Source of the DNA: Bacillus manliponensis
GTDB lineage: Bacteria; Bacillota; Bacilli; Bacillales; Bacillaceae_G
Assembly (NCBI RefSeq): GCF_000712595.1
Contig: NZ_JOTN01000007.1
Coordinates: forward strand, 124,001-188,000
Length of the DNA: 64,000 bases
Direction of reading: 5' to 3'
Every line of letters begins with the position of its first letter. Within the stretch, counting starts at the first letter, position 1. Made by a program: the position numbers and the translations under genes. Of this stretch, positions 25,999 to 33,777 are shown one piece after another. The notes beneath the pieces are model-generated. The model saw nothing but the letters and a program-made list of their open reading frames with translations. It was not told the DNA's origin and did not search any database.

Positions 25999-26976
25999 AT
26001 GGAAGAGAGATGGTTAGTAGGAGTTGACCTTGGCGGGACAACAATTAAGTTAGCATTTATTAATATGTACGGTGAGTTTTTACATAAATGGGAAATCCCA
26101 ACGAACAAAGAGGAAGCAGGAAAACATATTACGCTTGATATTGCTAAGGCAATTGATAAGAAATTACAAGATTTAGGTGAATTGAAACATAGATTAGTTG
26201 GAATCGGAATGGGTGCACCGGGTCCTGTTCAAGTAACTACTGGTATGATTTATGAAGCTGTGAATTTAGGATGGAAAAACTATCCGTTAAAGGACTTACT
26301 TGAAGTAGAAACAGGATTACCAGTTGTTGTAGATAATGATGCAAATATCGCGGCGCTTGGTGAGATGTGGAAAGGTGCTGGAGAAGGAGCGAAAGACATA
26401 GTTTGTATGACACTTGGGACAGGTGTTGGTGGCGGTGTAATTGCAAATGGTGAAATCGTTCACGGCGCAAGTGGTGCAGGCGGTGAAATCGGTCATATTA
26501 CAGTTGTAACAGAAAATGGTTTCCCTTGTAACTGTGGTAAAAGTGGTTGTCTAGAAACAGTTTCCTCTGCAACAGGTATTGTCCGTGTTGCAATGAAGAA
26601 GCTACAAGAGACAGATGAAGATAGCGTTCTACGCTCTGTTTTAAAGCAAGAAGGACAACTGACATCTAAAGATGTATTTGACGCTCTTGCTGAAGGTGAC
26701 GCGTTAGCAGCGCAAATCGTTGAAAAAGTTGCTTCTTACTTAGGATTAGCAGTAGCAAACTTATCCAGCACATTAAACCCAGAGAAAGTTGTAATTGGCG
26801 GCGGTGTATCAAAAGCAGGAGATGCGTTAATTCAACCGATTCAGCGTTACTTTGAACAGTATGCCTTTTCTCGTGCATTCAAAAGTACAAAACTTGCAAT
26901 TGCAACACTTGGTAACGATGCAGGTGTAATTGGCGGTGCGTGGCTTGTAAGAAAATATATATGTAAAGTTAACTAA
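25999..26976 (+). CDS. glcK: Glucokinase GlcK (ROK family)
   Basis: A 325-aa ROK kinase phosphorylating glucose. Motifs: VGVDLGGTTIKLAF (ATP), GAPGPV, VVDNDANIAALGE (catalytic Asp), GTGVGGGVI, the zinc site GEIGHIT...CNCGKSGCLE, and NPEKVVIGGG. GAAGGACGGGGAAGAG precedes the start. Co-transcribed with yqgQ and ending in a strong terminator. In B. subtilis glcK (yqgR) occupies the same place. Confidence 0.96.
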   Translation: MEERWLVGVDLGGTTIKLAFINMYGEFLHKWEIPTNKEEAGKHITLDIAKAIDKKLQDLGELKHRLVGIGMGAPGPVQVTTGMIYEAVNLGWKNYPLKDLLEVETGLPVVVDNDANIAALGEMWKGAGEGAKDIVCMTLGTGVGGGVIANGEIVHGASGAGGEIGHITVVTENGFPCNCGKSGCLETVSSATGIVRVAMKKLQETDEDSVLRSVLKQEGQLTSKDVFDALAEGDALAAQIVEKVASYLGLAVANLSSTLNPEKVVIGGGVSKAGDALIQPIQRYFEQYAFSRAFKSTKLAIATLGNDAGVIGGAWLVRKYICKVN

Positions 26977-27006
26977 AAGGAAGGGGAATAACCCCTTCCT
27001 TTTTTG
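26975..27006 (+). terminator. Intrinsic terminator after glcK
   Basis: AAGGAAGGGG and CCCCTTCCTT around AATAA, followed by TTTTG. Confidence 0.9.
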
Positions 27007-27036
27007 TATGTTTGTTCATGTTGTATGTAAGTGAAT

Positions 27037-27210
27037 TTAGTGAGCTGGTGGATAACCGCTATTTAATACGGTCATTACTGTAAACCAGCCAAACACAAGT
27101 ACAGTTGCGACAGAAAGACCTGCACCGAGCATGTCTTTTGCCCGCAATGTTTTAAGGGAAGCAATTACAGCGAACAGAGTGACTAACGCAAAAATAATAA
27201 CAAGACCCAT
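27037..27210 (-). CDS. DUF2759 family small membrane protein
   Basis: A 57-aa protein with two hydrophobic segments (MGLVIIFALVTLFAVIASL and LSVATVLVFGWFTVMTVL) and a short tail SGYPPAH. The start at 27210 follows AGAGGGGGA by 8 nt; the longer frame to 27267 has no site. The position between glcK and the yqgX-type gene matches yqgW of B. subtilis, of the DUF2759 family with no known function. Confidence 0.8.
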   Translation of the reverse strand: MGLVIIFALVTLFAVIASLKTLRAKDMLGAGLSVATVLVFGWFTVMTVLNSGYPPAH

Positions 27211-27379
27211 ACATATCCCCCTCTGTCTCCTCATTCTTTCGTTTGAGTTTTTGAAATATTTTTTCAATTATAATTTTACATGTTTTATAATTGATTGTCG
27301 AGGTAACATACGTGCTTTTCTTAAGAGAAGAAAGTGGTGTATCATGAAAGAGAATGAAAGAAGTGGAGGAGATCGAAAC

Positions 27380-28009
27380 ATGAGATGGATTCAAATGCCT
27401 TTAGGGCCATTACAAACAAATGCGTATATTTTAAGTAACAATGAAAATGAATGTGTTATTTTTGATCCGGGAAGTGAAGGGACAAAAGTTATTCATTATG
27501 TAAAAGAACGAGGGTTAAAGCCGCTTGCTATCTTATTAACGCATGCTCACTTTGATCATATAGGTGCTGTTGATGAAGTGCGCAGCGCATTTCAAATTCC
27601 GGTTTATCTTCATAAAGAAGAGGAAGAATGGCTAGGAAATGCAGCGTATAACGGTTCGCAGTTATTTATGATGAGTGAAAGTATTACAGTAAATCCTGCA
27701 GAACATTTAATTGAAGAAGAAGGGACATTAACAATTGGTTCGTTCACATTTGAGATGTTTGAAACACCAGGGCATTCACCAGGGAGTATTTCGTATTATT
27801 GTAAGGAAGCAAATGCAGTATGTTCTGGAGATGTGTTATTCCAAATGAGTATTGGGCGTACAGATTTACCAGGTGGCAGTTTCGAAGAGCTTATTATGAG
27901 CATTGAAGGAAGGTTATTTGAATTGCCAGATGATACACGTGTACTATGTGGACATGGACCGGAAACAACGATTGGATTTGAAAAAGAAAATAATCCATTT
28001 TTACGATAG
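27380..28009 (+). CDS. yqgX: MBL-fold hydrolase, glyoxalase II-like (YqgX)
   Basis: A 209-aa metallo-beta-lactamase-fold protein. HAHFDHIGAV is the HxHxDH metal motif, ETPGHSPGSISYY and CSGDVLF supply the next ligands, and CGHGPETT the last. B. subtilis YqgX is a probable hydroxyacylglutathione-hydrolase-like enzyme linked to bacillithiol conjugate detoxification; that link is family knowledge. GGAGGAGA precedes the ATG at 27380. The 83 codons upstream in frame overlap the divergent DUF2759 promoter and are not coding. Confidence 0.92.
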   Translation: MRWIQMPLGPLQTNAYILSNNENECVIFDPGSEGTKVIHYVKERGLKPLAILLTHAHFDHIGAVDEVRSAFQIPVYLHKEEEEWLGNAAYNGSQLFMMSESITVNPAEHLIEEEGTLTIGSFTFEMFETPGHSPGSISYYCKEANAVCSGDVLFQMSIGRTDLPGGSFEELIMSIEGRLFELPDDTRVLCGHGPETTIGFEKENNPFLR

Positions 28010-28022
28010 AGGATGCGACAAT

Positions 28023-29120
28023 ATGCGGTGTTTATTAAAGAAAGCGATGGAGGAAGAAGTTGACGGTTCTATTTCATATAGTACGTATATGAACATTGTT
28101 CTATATGACGAAAAGTATGGATATTACATGAAAGAACGTCCTAAAATTGGAGGACAAGGTGACTTTTTCACAAACAGTAACATATCATCTGTTTTTGCTA
28201 AGACGTTTGCTCGTTTGTTTAGTAGGCTTGTAGAGGACGGGGCCGTTGCACCTCATATTTGTGAAATTGGCGGAGGAACAGGGAAGTTTGCGTATGATTT
28301 TTTAACAGAATGGGAAGGGATTTCTAAAGATACGTTTGCGAAGTTACGATATTCTATTATAGAAGTGAGTCCTTTTCATCAAAAGCTGCAAAATGAGAAG
28401 CTTTCCTCGTTTTGTAATGTTGTACAACATTGTACATATGAAGGATTAGGTGGCTCTTTTAGGGGGATTGTTTTTTCTAATGAGTTATTTGATGCTTTTC
28501 CGGTAGAAGTCGTTACAAAAAAAGATGGTCTCTTACATGAGGTTCGGGTGACATATGATGGAGAACATTGTTTAAAGGAAGTACTTCGTCCATTGCAACG
28601 TAAAGATATTTTGCGTTATTTGAAAAAACATAATATAGAACTAAAGGATGGGCAACGATTTGAAGTACCGTTAATCATGAGTGGTTATGTAAATCGGTTA
28701 ATGAATTGGTTGCATGAAGGGCTACTCATTACAATCGACTATGGTTACACGAATGAAGAATGGGGGCATCCTGTTCATGCTGAAGGAAGTTTACGTGGGT
28801 ATTATAAGCATCGACTGATATATGATCCGCTTGAATACCCAGGAGAGATGGACATAACGTCTCATATTCATGTAGATGAACTAAAGGTTACAGCTGAAGA
28901 GTTAGGGTTACAGACGATATGGCATACGAATCAAAGAGATTTTTTATTGGCAGCCAATATTTTAGAACAATTAGTTCAGCATGAAGACTTAAATCCTTTT
29001 TCAGAAGTACAAAAACAAAATCGTGCAATTCGCTCTATTGTTTTGCAAGGTGGTATAAGTGATTCCTTTCAGATTATCGTTCAAAAAAAAGGAATGCCGC
29101 ATTTTGAAATGTTTACATAA
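28023..29120 (+). CDS. SAM-dependent methyltransferase, MidA/NDUFAF7 family
   Basis: A 365-aa protein with the MidA features: GYYMKERPKIGGQGDFFTNS near residue 35, the SAM-binding loop CEIGGGTGKFAYDFL, and FSNELFDAFPVEVV. MidA-type enzymes methylate an arginine of a respiratory complex I subunit in mitochondria; a bacterial substrate in Bacillus is not known, since complex I is absent in most. It begins 14 nt after yqgX with AGAGGA as a modest ribosome binding site, so the two genes form an operon. Confidence 0.87.
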   Translation: MRCLLKKAMEEEVDGSISYSTYMNIVLYDEKYGYYMKERPKIGGQGDFFTNSNISSVFAKTFARLFSRLVEDGAVAPHICEIGGGTGKFAYDFLTEWEGISKDTFAKLRYSIIEVSPFHQKLQNEKLSSFCNVVQHCTYEGLGGSFRGIVFSNELFDAFPVEVVTKKDGLLHEVRVTYDGEHCLKEVLRPLQRKDILRYLKKHNIELKDGQRFEVPLIMSGYVNRLMNWLHEGLLITIDYGYTNEEWGHPVHAEGSLRGYYKHRLIYDPLEYPGEMDITSHIHVDELKVTAEELGLQTIWHTNQRDFLLAANILEQLVQHEDLNPFSEVQKQNRAIRSIVLQGGISDSFQIIVQKKGMPHFEMFT

Positions 29121-29158
29121 AACAAGGCGCAGATATTTGTCTGCGCCTTGTTTTATGT
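29115..29158 (+). terminator. Strong intrinsic terminator after MidA gene
   Basis: A 19-bp perfect stem, with core AAGGCGCAGA/TCTGCGCCTT, overlaps the stop codon. Confidence 0.9.
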
Positions 29159-29277
29159 AATACGACTTTTGTTTAGGATATGTAGTATTTATATTTTCTC
29201 CCATGGTGATATGTTTATATTAAAGATATGAGATGAAAAATATAAAGTACGTCCTATTTTTTAATTTGATACGACCC

Positions 29278-29568
29278 TTATCCTAGTAACACTCGAACTA
29301 ATTGAACAATTGTTTCATTTTCTACTTTATAGTAGATTTCTAATCCTTTTCTTTCACTTGTAACAATTTTAGCGCTTTTTAGCTTTGCTAAATGTTGTGA
29401 AATTGTGGATTGTGGCATATTTAAGCCTGTGTACATTGTTGAAACGTTACTTGCTCCACGCTCGATTAGACCTTTTACGATACATAAACGAACTGGGTGT
29501 GCAAGAACCTTCAATAGTTCTGCATTGTTTTCATACATTTCTAATTCCTTTTGAAAGGTTTCTAACAT
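29278..29568 (-). CDS. ArsR-family transcriptional regulator (PagR-like)
   Basis: A 96-aa winged-helix repressor: ELLKVLAHPVRLCIVKGL then recognition helix PQSTISQHLAKLKSA and wing SERKGLEIYYKV. There is a single Cys in the HPVRLCIV helix and no clear CxC metal site, so it is probably not a classical metal sensor. The sequence resembles PagR, the pXO1 repressor of B. anthracis, as remembered (AHPMRLKIV, LPQSTVSQHL, GLEIYY). The start at 29568 follows GGAGGTGG by 6-7 nt. Monocistronic; targets unknown. Confidence 0.85.
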   Translation of the reverse strand: MLETFQKELEMYENNAELLKVLAHPVRLCIVKGLIERGASNVSTMYTGLNMPQSTISQHLAKLKSAKIVTSERKGLEIYYKVENETIVQLVRVLLG

Positions 29569-29896
29569 GTTCTTTCCACCTCCATGCATGCTGTTATACC
29601 ATTACTATTCATACCAAAATTTTAATAAAAAGAAAACAGTTGTCGCAAAAAAAATGTTCTACAGTAAACAAAATGTAAGAAAAGAGAACGTGATGTAAAT
29701 AAACTAGATAATTTTAGGCGTTTTTTTATAAAGAGAAGGCCTTGTGCACTTTAAGGTATCTATCTAAACTTATAACACGATTTTATCATGTGCTGTAATT
29801 TTTTTCAAATACATAAAGTGAATTTTTAGAAAAATAAGAAAAAAGGATTCGACATTTTTTTCGCGAATGTAATAAAAACTAGAGAGGGGAGAGGGC
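29569..29896. other. Intergenic region between divergent ArsR and MBL genes
   Basis: A very AT-rich 328-bp spacer without a credible ORF. A TTGACA-like box was not found with good spacing; no clear palindrome for the ArsR protein was seen by eye. Confidence 0.4.
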
Positions 29897-30742
29897 ATGA
29901 AACTAGAATTTTTAGGAACAGCGGGTGCAACACCAATACCAAGACCTGGGAGTTATAGTAGTGTTAGTAAAGAGGCAAGAGAAAAAGGTCTTCCATATAG
30001 CAGAATGGGCCCAAGTGTGTTTGTGCATGATTTAAAGCTATTAATTGATACACCAGAAGAAATACGCTTGCAGTTAGAGCGTGCCGCTATTTCAAAAGTA
30101 GAGGCAGGCCTCTATTCACATTGGCACCCAGATCATACGATGGGAAGACGGATTTGGGAAACGATGGCGTTTGAAACAAATAAAGCGTGGGGAACAGCTG
30201 TATATGTACCAGAACAAGTAGCAGAAGATATGAAACAATTTTTAGGCTCTTGGGATCACTTACAGTTTATGAATCAACAAGGATGGATTGATATAATTGT
30301 ATTAAAAGATGGACAGTCATTTATAAAAAATAATATAAAAGTAACACCAATTAAGCTTCATGAACAGTATGTATATGCATTTTTGTTAGAAGAAAAAGAA
30401 AAGCGGGTATTTATTGCACCTGATGAACTATATAAATGGGAACCACCAGCACATCTCATTGGTAACCTTGATGTAGCAGTGTTACCGATGGGTATTCTTG
30501 AGTTTGATTGGAAAACGAAAGAACGAAAAAGAGAGAGAGTTTTTATTGAAAAAATACGAGAAGCGACATTTGAAGAAACGTTAGAGGTAGCAAAACAATT
30601 ACATGCGAAACATACCATTATTACGCATATAGAAGAAGTCGATCATATGGGGTATGATGAGTTAAAAGAAATAGAAACACAGCTAAGAAAAGAAGGCTTA
30701 CATGTTACATTTGCATACGATACGATGCAGGTGGAAGTGTAG
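29897..30742 (+). CDS. MBL-fold metallo-hydrolase (PhnP-like)
   Basis: A 281-aa protein starting MKLEFLGTAGATPIPRPG, with metal motif YSHWHPDHTMG and later IITHIEEVDHMGYDEL. These are features of the PhnP/beta-CASP-related phosphodiesterase-like group of MBL proteins. GAGAGGGGAGAG precedes the ATG. Substrate cannot be inferred. It may be coupled to the small gene that follows directly. Confidence 0.85.
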   Translation: MKLEFLGTAGATPIPRPGSYSSVSKEAREKGLPYSRMGPSVFVHDLKLLIDTPEEIRLQLERAAISKVEAGLYSHWHPDHTMGRRIWETMAFETNKAWGTAVYVPEQVAEDMKQFLGSWDHLQFMNQQGWIDIIVLKDGQSFIKNNIKVTPIKLHEQYVYAFLLEEKEKRVFIAPDELYKWEPPAHLIGNLDVAVLPMGILEFDWKTKERKRERVFIEKIREATFEETLEVAKQLHAKHTIITHIEEVDHMGYDELKEIETQLRKEGLHVTFAYDTMQVEV

Positions 30743-30958
30743 TTGATTATAAGTTGTTTTTCTAGAGTAATTGAAAAAGTAATCGACAATATGTCCCAGG
30801 AAATTAATATGCACGCATTGTATCATGGCATCGAGCATACGAGGTATCATTTAGGACAAAACGTTGATCGCTCAAAAAGAATGACAGGAGCCAACTTTAA
30901 TTTTTGTCAACGAGGCATCAATGAAGGGAACCTCAAGTTATTAATTGAACGTGAGTAA
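30743..30958 (+). CDS. Small uncharacterised protein
   Basis: A possible 71-aa protein with TTG start directly after the stop of the MBL gene and AGGTGG 9 nt upstream. A shorter start at 30809 (MHALYHGIEHTRYHLGQ, with AGGA) is also possible. The sequence is rich in His, Arg and Asn and matches no family I know. It ends inside the terminator shared with metC. Could be a remnant rather than a working gene. Confidence 0.45.
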   Translation: MIISCFSRVIEKVIDNMSQEINMHALYHGIEHTRYHLGQNVDRSKRMTGANFNFCQRGINEGNLKLLIERE

Positions 30959-30985
30959 AACCCGTTAAGAAATAACGGGTTCTTC
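30957..30985. terminator. Bidirectional terminator before metC end
   Basis: AACCCGTTA and TAACGGGTT with loop AGAAA; it overlaps the stop codon of metC. Confidence 0.7.
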
Positions 30986-32128
30986 TACATGTGCTAGTGC
31001 ATGCTCAAAGTCTTGTATTAAGTCTTCTACGTTCTCTAAACCGACAGATAGACGAAGGAGCGCGTTTGAAATACCACGTTGTTCTCTTGCTTCTTCTGAC
31101 ATCGCAGCATGGGACATTTTAGCTGGGTAAGAAAGAATGGATTCAACGGCCCCTAGGCTTACTGCAAAAACAGGGAGCTTGACATGAGCTAAAAAATTAC
31201 GTAAGGCATCCTCTGATTCTAGCGTAAAGGAAAGGACAGCTCCTGCTGAAGATGCTTGTTTACGTTGCGTTTCGAACCCTTCATGTGATGATAGGCCTGG
31301 ATAATAAATGTCTTTAATTTTAGGATGTTGTTGTAAATATTGAGCGATTCTCTCAGCACCTTTTACCGATTGTTCAAGCCGAACGTGTAATGTTTTAAGC
31401 CCTCGTAATACGAGAGAACAATCTTGTGGTCCTAATATTGCACCAAATGCATTTTGCAAAAAGTGGATTTGTTCAGCTAGTGCCTCATTTTTCACTACGG
31501 CCAATCCTGCTGTCACATCGCTATGACCAGCAATAAATTTTGTTGCGCTGTGGAGTACAATATCAGCACCAAGTTCTAACGGTTTTTGATGTAGCGGTGT
31601 TAAAAAGGTATTATCTACAAACGTTAGCGCATTCACTGATTTTGCTAGTTTAGAAATAGCTTTTATATCTGTTACTTTTAATAGTGGGTTTGATGGTGTT
31701 TCGACATAAAATACTTTTGTATTTGGCTGTATCGCACGTTTTACTTTTTCGATGTTTGTCATATCAACAAACGTGTGAGAAATGCCGTATCGAGATAGCA
31801 CTTCTGTGACAACTCGGTATGTCCCGCCGTATACATCTTCTGATATAAGAACGTGATCGCCTTTTGAAAGAAGGAGAAATGCAGTTGAAATAGCAGCCAT
31901 TCCAGATGAAAAGGCAAAACCTCTCGTACCTCCTTCTAGCAATGCAATGATTTCTTCAAGTGCTTCGCGAGTTGGATTTCCAGAACGACTATAATCATAT
32001 TTTCCAAATGAGTCAACATCAAATTGATGAAAGGTAGATGTATTATAAATGGGAACGCTCACAGCACCTGTTGTTTCATCGTGTTTAAAACGGTTATGGA
32101 GTAAAAGAGTATCTACGGAATAGCTCAT
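30965..32128 (-). CDS. metC: Cystathionine beta-lyase MetC (PLP Cys/Met metabolism family)
   Basis: A 387-aa PLP enzyme that splits cystathionine to homocysteine, pyruvate and ammonia. YSRSGNPTREALEE, SSGMAAIS, DNTFLTP and the PLP lysine in SATKFIAGHSDV are visible. It overlaps metI by 4 nt and is downstream of it under the S-box riboswitch, as metI-metC (yjcI-yjcJ) in B. subtilis, which is the reason for preferring beta-lyase over gamma-synthase for this second gene. Confidence 0.92.
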   Translation of the reverse strand: MSYSVDTLLLHNRFKHDETTGAVSVPIYNTSTFHQFDVDSFGKYDYSRSGNPTREALEEIIALLEGGTRGFAFSSGMAAISTAFLLLSKGDHVLISEDVYGGTYRVVTEVLSRYGISHTFVDMTNIEKVKRAIQPNTKVFYVETPSNPLLKVTDIKAISKLAKSVNALTFVDNTFLTPLHQKPLELGADIVLHSATKFIAGHSDVTAGLAVVKNEALAEQIHFLQNAFGAILGPQDCSLVLRGLKTLHVRLEQSVKGAERIAQYLQQHPKIKDIYYPGLSSHEGFETQRKQASSAGAVLSFTLESEDALRNFLAHVKLPVFAVSLGAVESILSYPAKMSHAAMSEEAREQRGISNALLRLSVGLENVEDLIQDFEHALAHVEEPVIS

Positions 32129-33237
32129 ATTTTCACCTCTTCTTTTACTTTTGCAAATGCTTGTTGTAAATCAATGATTAGGTCATTCGCATTTTCAATT
32201 CCAACTGAGAAACGAAGGAGGCGATTACAAACACCTCTAGCAATTCGAATATCTTCTGGAATATCAGCGTGCGTTTGTGTTGCTGGGTACGTAATAAAAC
32301 TTTCTACACCGCCAAGGCTTTCAGCAAATGAAATGATAGAGAACGATTGTAGCAGTGGGTCTACCCATTTCTCATCGCGTAAACGAAATGAGATCATGCC
32401 CCCTTTGCCAGGATAAAATACATCCGTAACGGCATCTTCTTCTTGTAGATAGGAAACGATTGCTTTTGCATTTTCTTCATGTTGTCTCATGCGAAGAGCT
32501 AACGTTTTCATGCCACGTAGTAAAAGCCAACAGTCAAATGGCCCTAGTACAGCACCAGAAGCATTATGGTAATGAGCAAGCTCTTCACATAATTTTTTTC
32601 CTTTTGCTATAACAAGACCGCTCAGCACATCATTATGTCCACCTAAATATTTCGTTGCACTATGAATAACAATGTCGGCTCCTTCTGTTAGAGGCTTTTG
32701 TAAATATGGTGTATAGAAGGTGTTGTCTACAATAAGAAGTAAACCGTGCTTTTTGGCAATTTTAGCGACCGCGCGAATATCGGTTACTTGCATTAATGGA
32801 TTTGTTGGTGTTTCAACAAAAATTGCTTTCGTTTTACTAGAAATCGCTTGTTCAATTTGTTCGGTATGTTGTGTTTCGACGTATGTACATCGAACATCCC
32901 ACTTTTCTTCATGTTCTTTAAATAAGCGGTATGTTCCGCCGTATAAGTCTTCAGACACAATTAATTCGTCACCAGAGCGGAAAAGTGATAGAACAAGAAG
33001 AACAGCTGCCATACCAGAACTACAAGCGTAACCGTGCTCTCCTTCTTCTAAACTAGCAATAGACTGCTCTAGTAATAAGCGAGTTGGATTTGCTGTTCGG
33101 GAGTAATCAAATCCTGTTGATTTCCCAAGACCTTCGTGCCGATATGCAGTAGAAAGATAGATAGGTGGATTCACAGCTCCAGTTGTTGTTTCACTTCGAT
33201 TTCCAAGCTGAGCAAGCTTTGTTTCAATTGTTGACAT
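32125..33237 (-). CDS. metI: Cystathionine gamma-synthase / O-acetylhomoserine thiolyase MetI
   Basis: A 370-aa PLP enzyme, first gene of metI-metC. YSRTANPTRLLLEQ, SSGMAAVL, DNTFYTPYLQKP and the PLP lysine in SATKYLGGHNDV are conserved. MetI joins O-acetyl-homoserine with cysteine or sulfide. The ATG has GGAGGAATT upstream (AGGAGGA) and lies 26 nt after the S-box terminator. Expression should rise when S-adenosylmethionine is low. Confidence 0.93.
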   Translation of the reverse strand: MSTIETKLAQLGNRSETTTGAVNPPIYLSTAYRHEGLGKSTGFDYSRTANPTRLLLEQSIASLEEGEHGYACSSGMAAVLLVLSLFRSGDELIVSEDLYGGTYRLFKEHEEKWDVRCTYVETQHTEQIEQAISSKTKAIFVETPTNPLMQVTDIRAVAKIAKKHGLLLIVDNTFYTPYLQKPLTEGADIVIHSATKYLGGHNDVLSGLVIAKGKKLCEELAHYHNASGAVLGPFDCWLLLRGMKTLALRMRQHEENAKAIVSYLQEEDAVTDVFYPGKGGMISFRLRDEKWVDPLLQSFSIISFAESLGGVESFITYPATQTHADIPEDIRIARGVCNRLLRFSVGIENANDLIIDLQQAFAKVKEEVKI

Positions 33238-33262
33238 GATAAATTCCTCCTCAATATAAAAT

Positions 33263-33420
33263 AAAAAAGCCTTCTAAGAAGAAGGCTTACCGTGCGAATG
33301 TAGTCTTCTTCTTATCTTTCAAATCATTTCTCAGTTTGCTGGAATTAGCACCTTATTAACAAAAATGTTAATGGTTGCTGAGGCGTCAACGGGCCAGTCC
33401 CTAGACCTCTCTAGATAAGA
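33263..33420 (-). promoter_or_regulatory. S-box (SAM-I) riboswitch of metI-metC
   Basis: On the minus strand 33311-33419 carries the SAM-I aptamer core: CTTATC...AGAGAGGT, CTGGCCC, GACGCCTCAGCAACC, AAGGTGCTAATTCCAGCA and closing GATAAG. A terminator hairpin AAGCCTTCT/AGAAGGCTT with a T-run is at 33263-33290. SAM binding is expected to stabilise the aptamer and permit termination. Confidence 0.95.
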
Positions 33421-33518
33421 ATGTATCGTATGCAGTTTGAATTATGCTTTTTACTTTACAATATATATTAAGTGAATTGCAACTCTATTTTAAATAATTT
33501 AATTTTTCTTAAATTTAA

Positions 33519-33547
33519 TTGACTTCTTTATTTTGTTATGGTAAATT
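33519..33547 (+). promoter_or_regulatory. Promoter of the yitJ-metH S-box leader
   Basis: TTGACT (33519-33524) and TAAATT (33542-33547) are 17 nt apart, about 50 bp upstream of the aptamer. Confidence 0.6.
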
Positions 33548-33597
33548 AATGAGAAAATTAACAAAGATTGTAAAAGTTAATACAATAACATATAAAT

Positions 33598-33753
33598 CTC
33601 TTATCAAGAGTGGTGGAGGGAAAGGCCCTATGAAACCCAGCAACCTTCAAACACATGTTGTTTGAAACGGTGCTAATACCTGCAGAGTGTAATCTGCGTG
33701 ATAAGAGGAGGATGAACAAAGTCCCCCTCTTCATGGAGAAGAGGGGGTTTTTA
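33598..33753 (+). promoter_or_regulatory. S-box (SAM-I) riboswitch of yitJ-metH
   Basis: Aptamer 33598-33707: CTCTTATCAAGAG, GGAGGGAAAGGCCC, ATGAAACCCAGCAACC, CGGTGCTAATACC and closing GATAAGAG. The terminator CCCCCTCTTC/GAAGAGGGGG with TTTTT is at 33723-33753. AAGAGGAGG in the 3' aptamer strand can pair with the terminator's CCTCTTC, giving the usual antiterminator alternative. Confidence 0.96.
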
Positions 33754-33777
33754 TATTGAATGAAATGAGGGAGTTAT

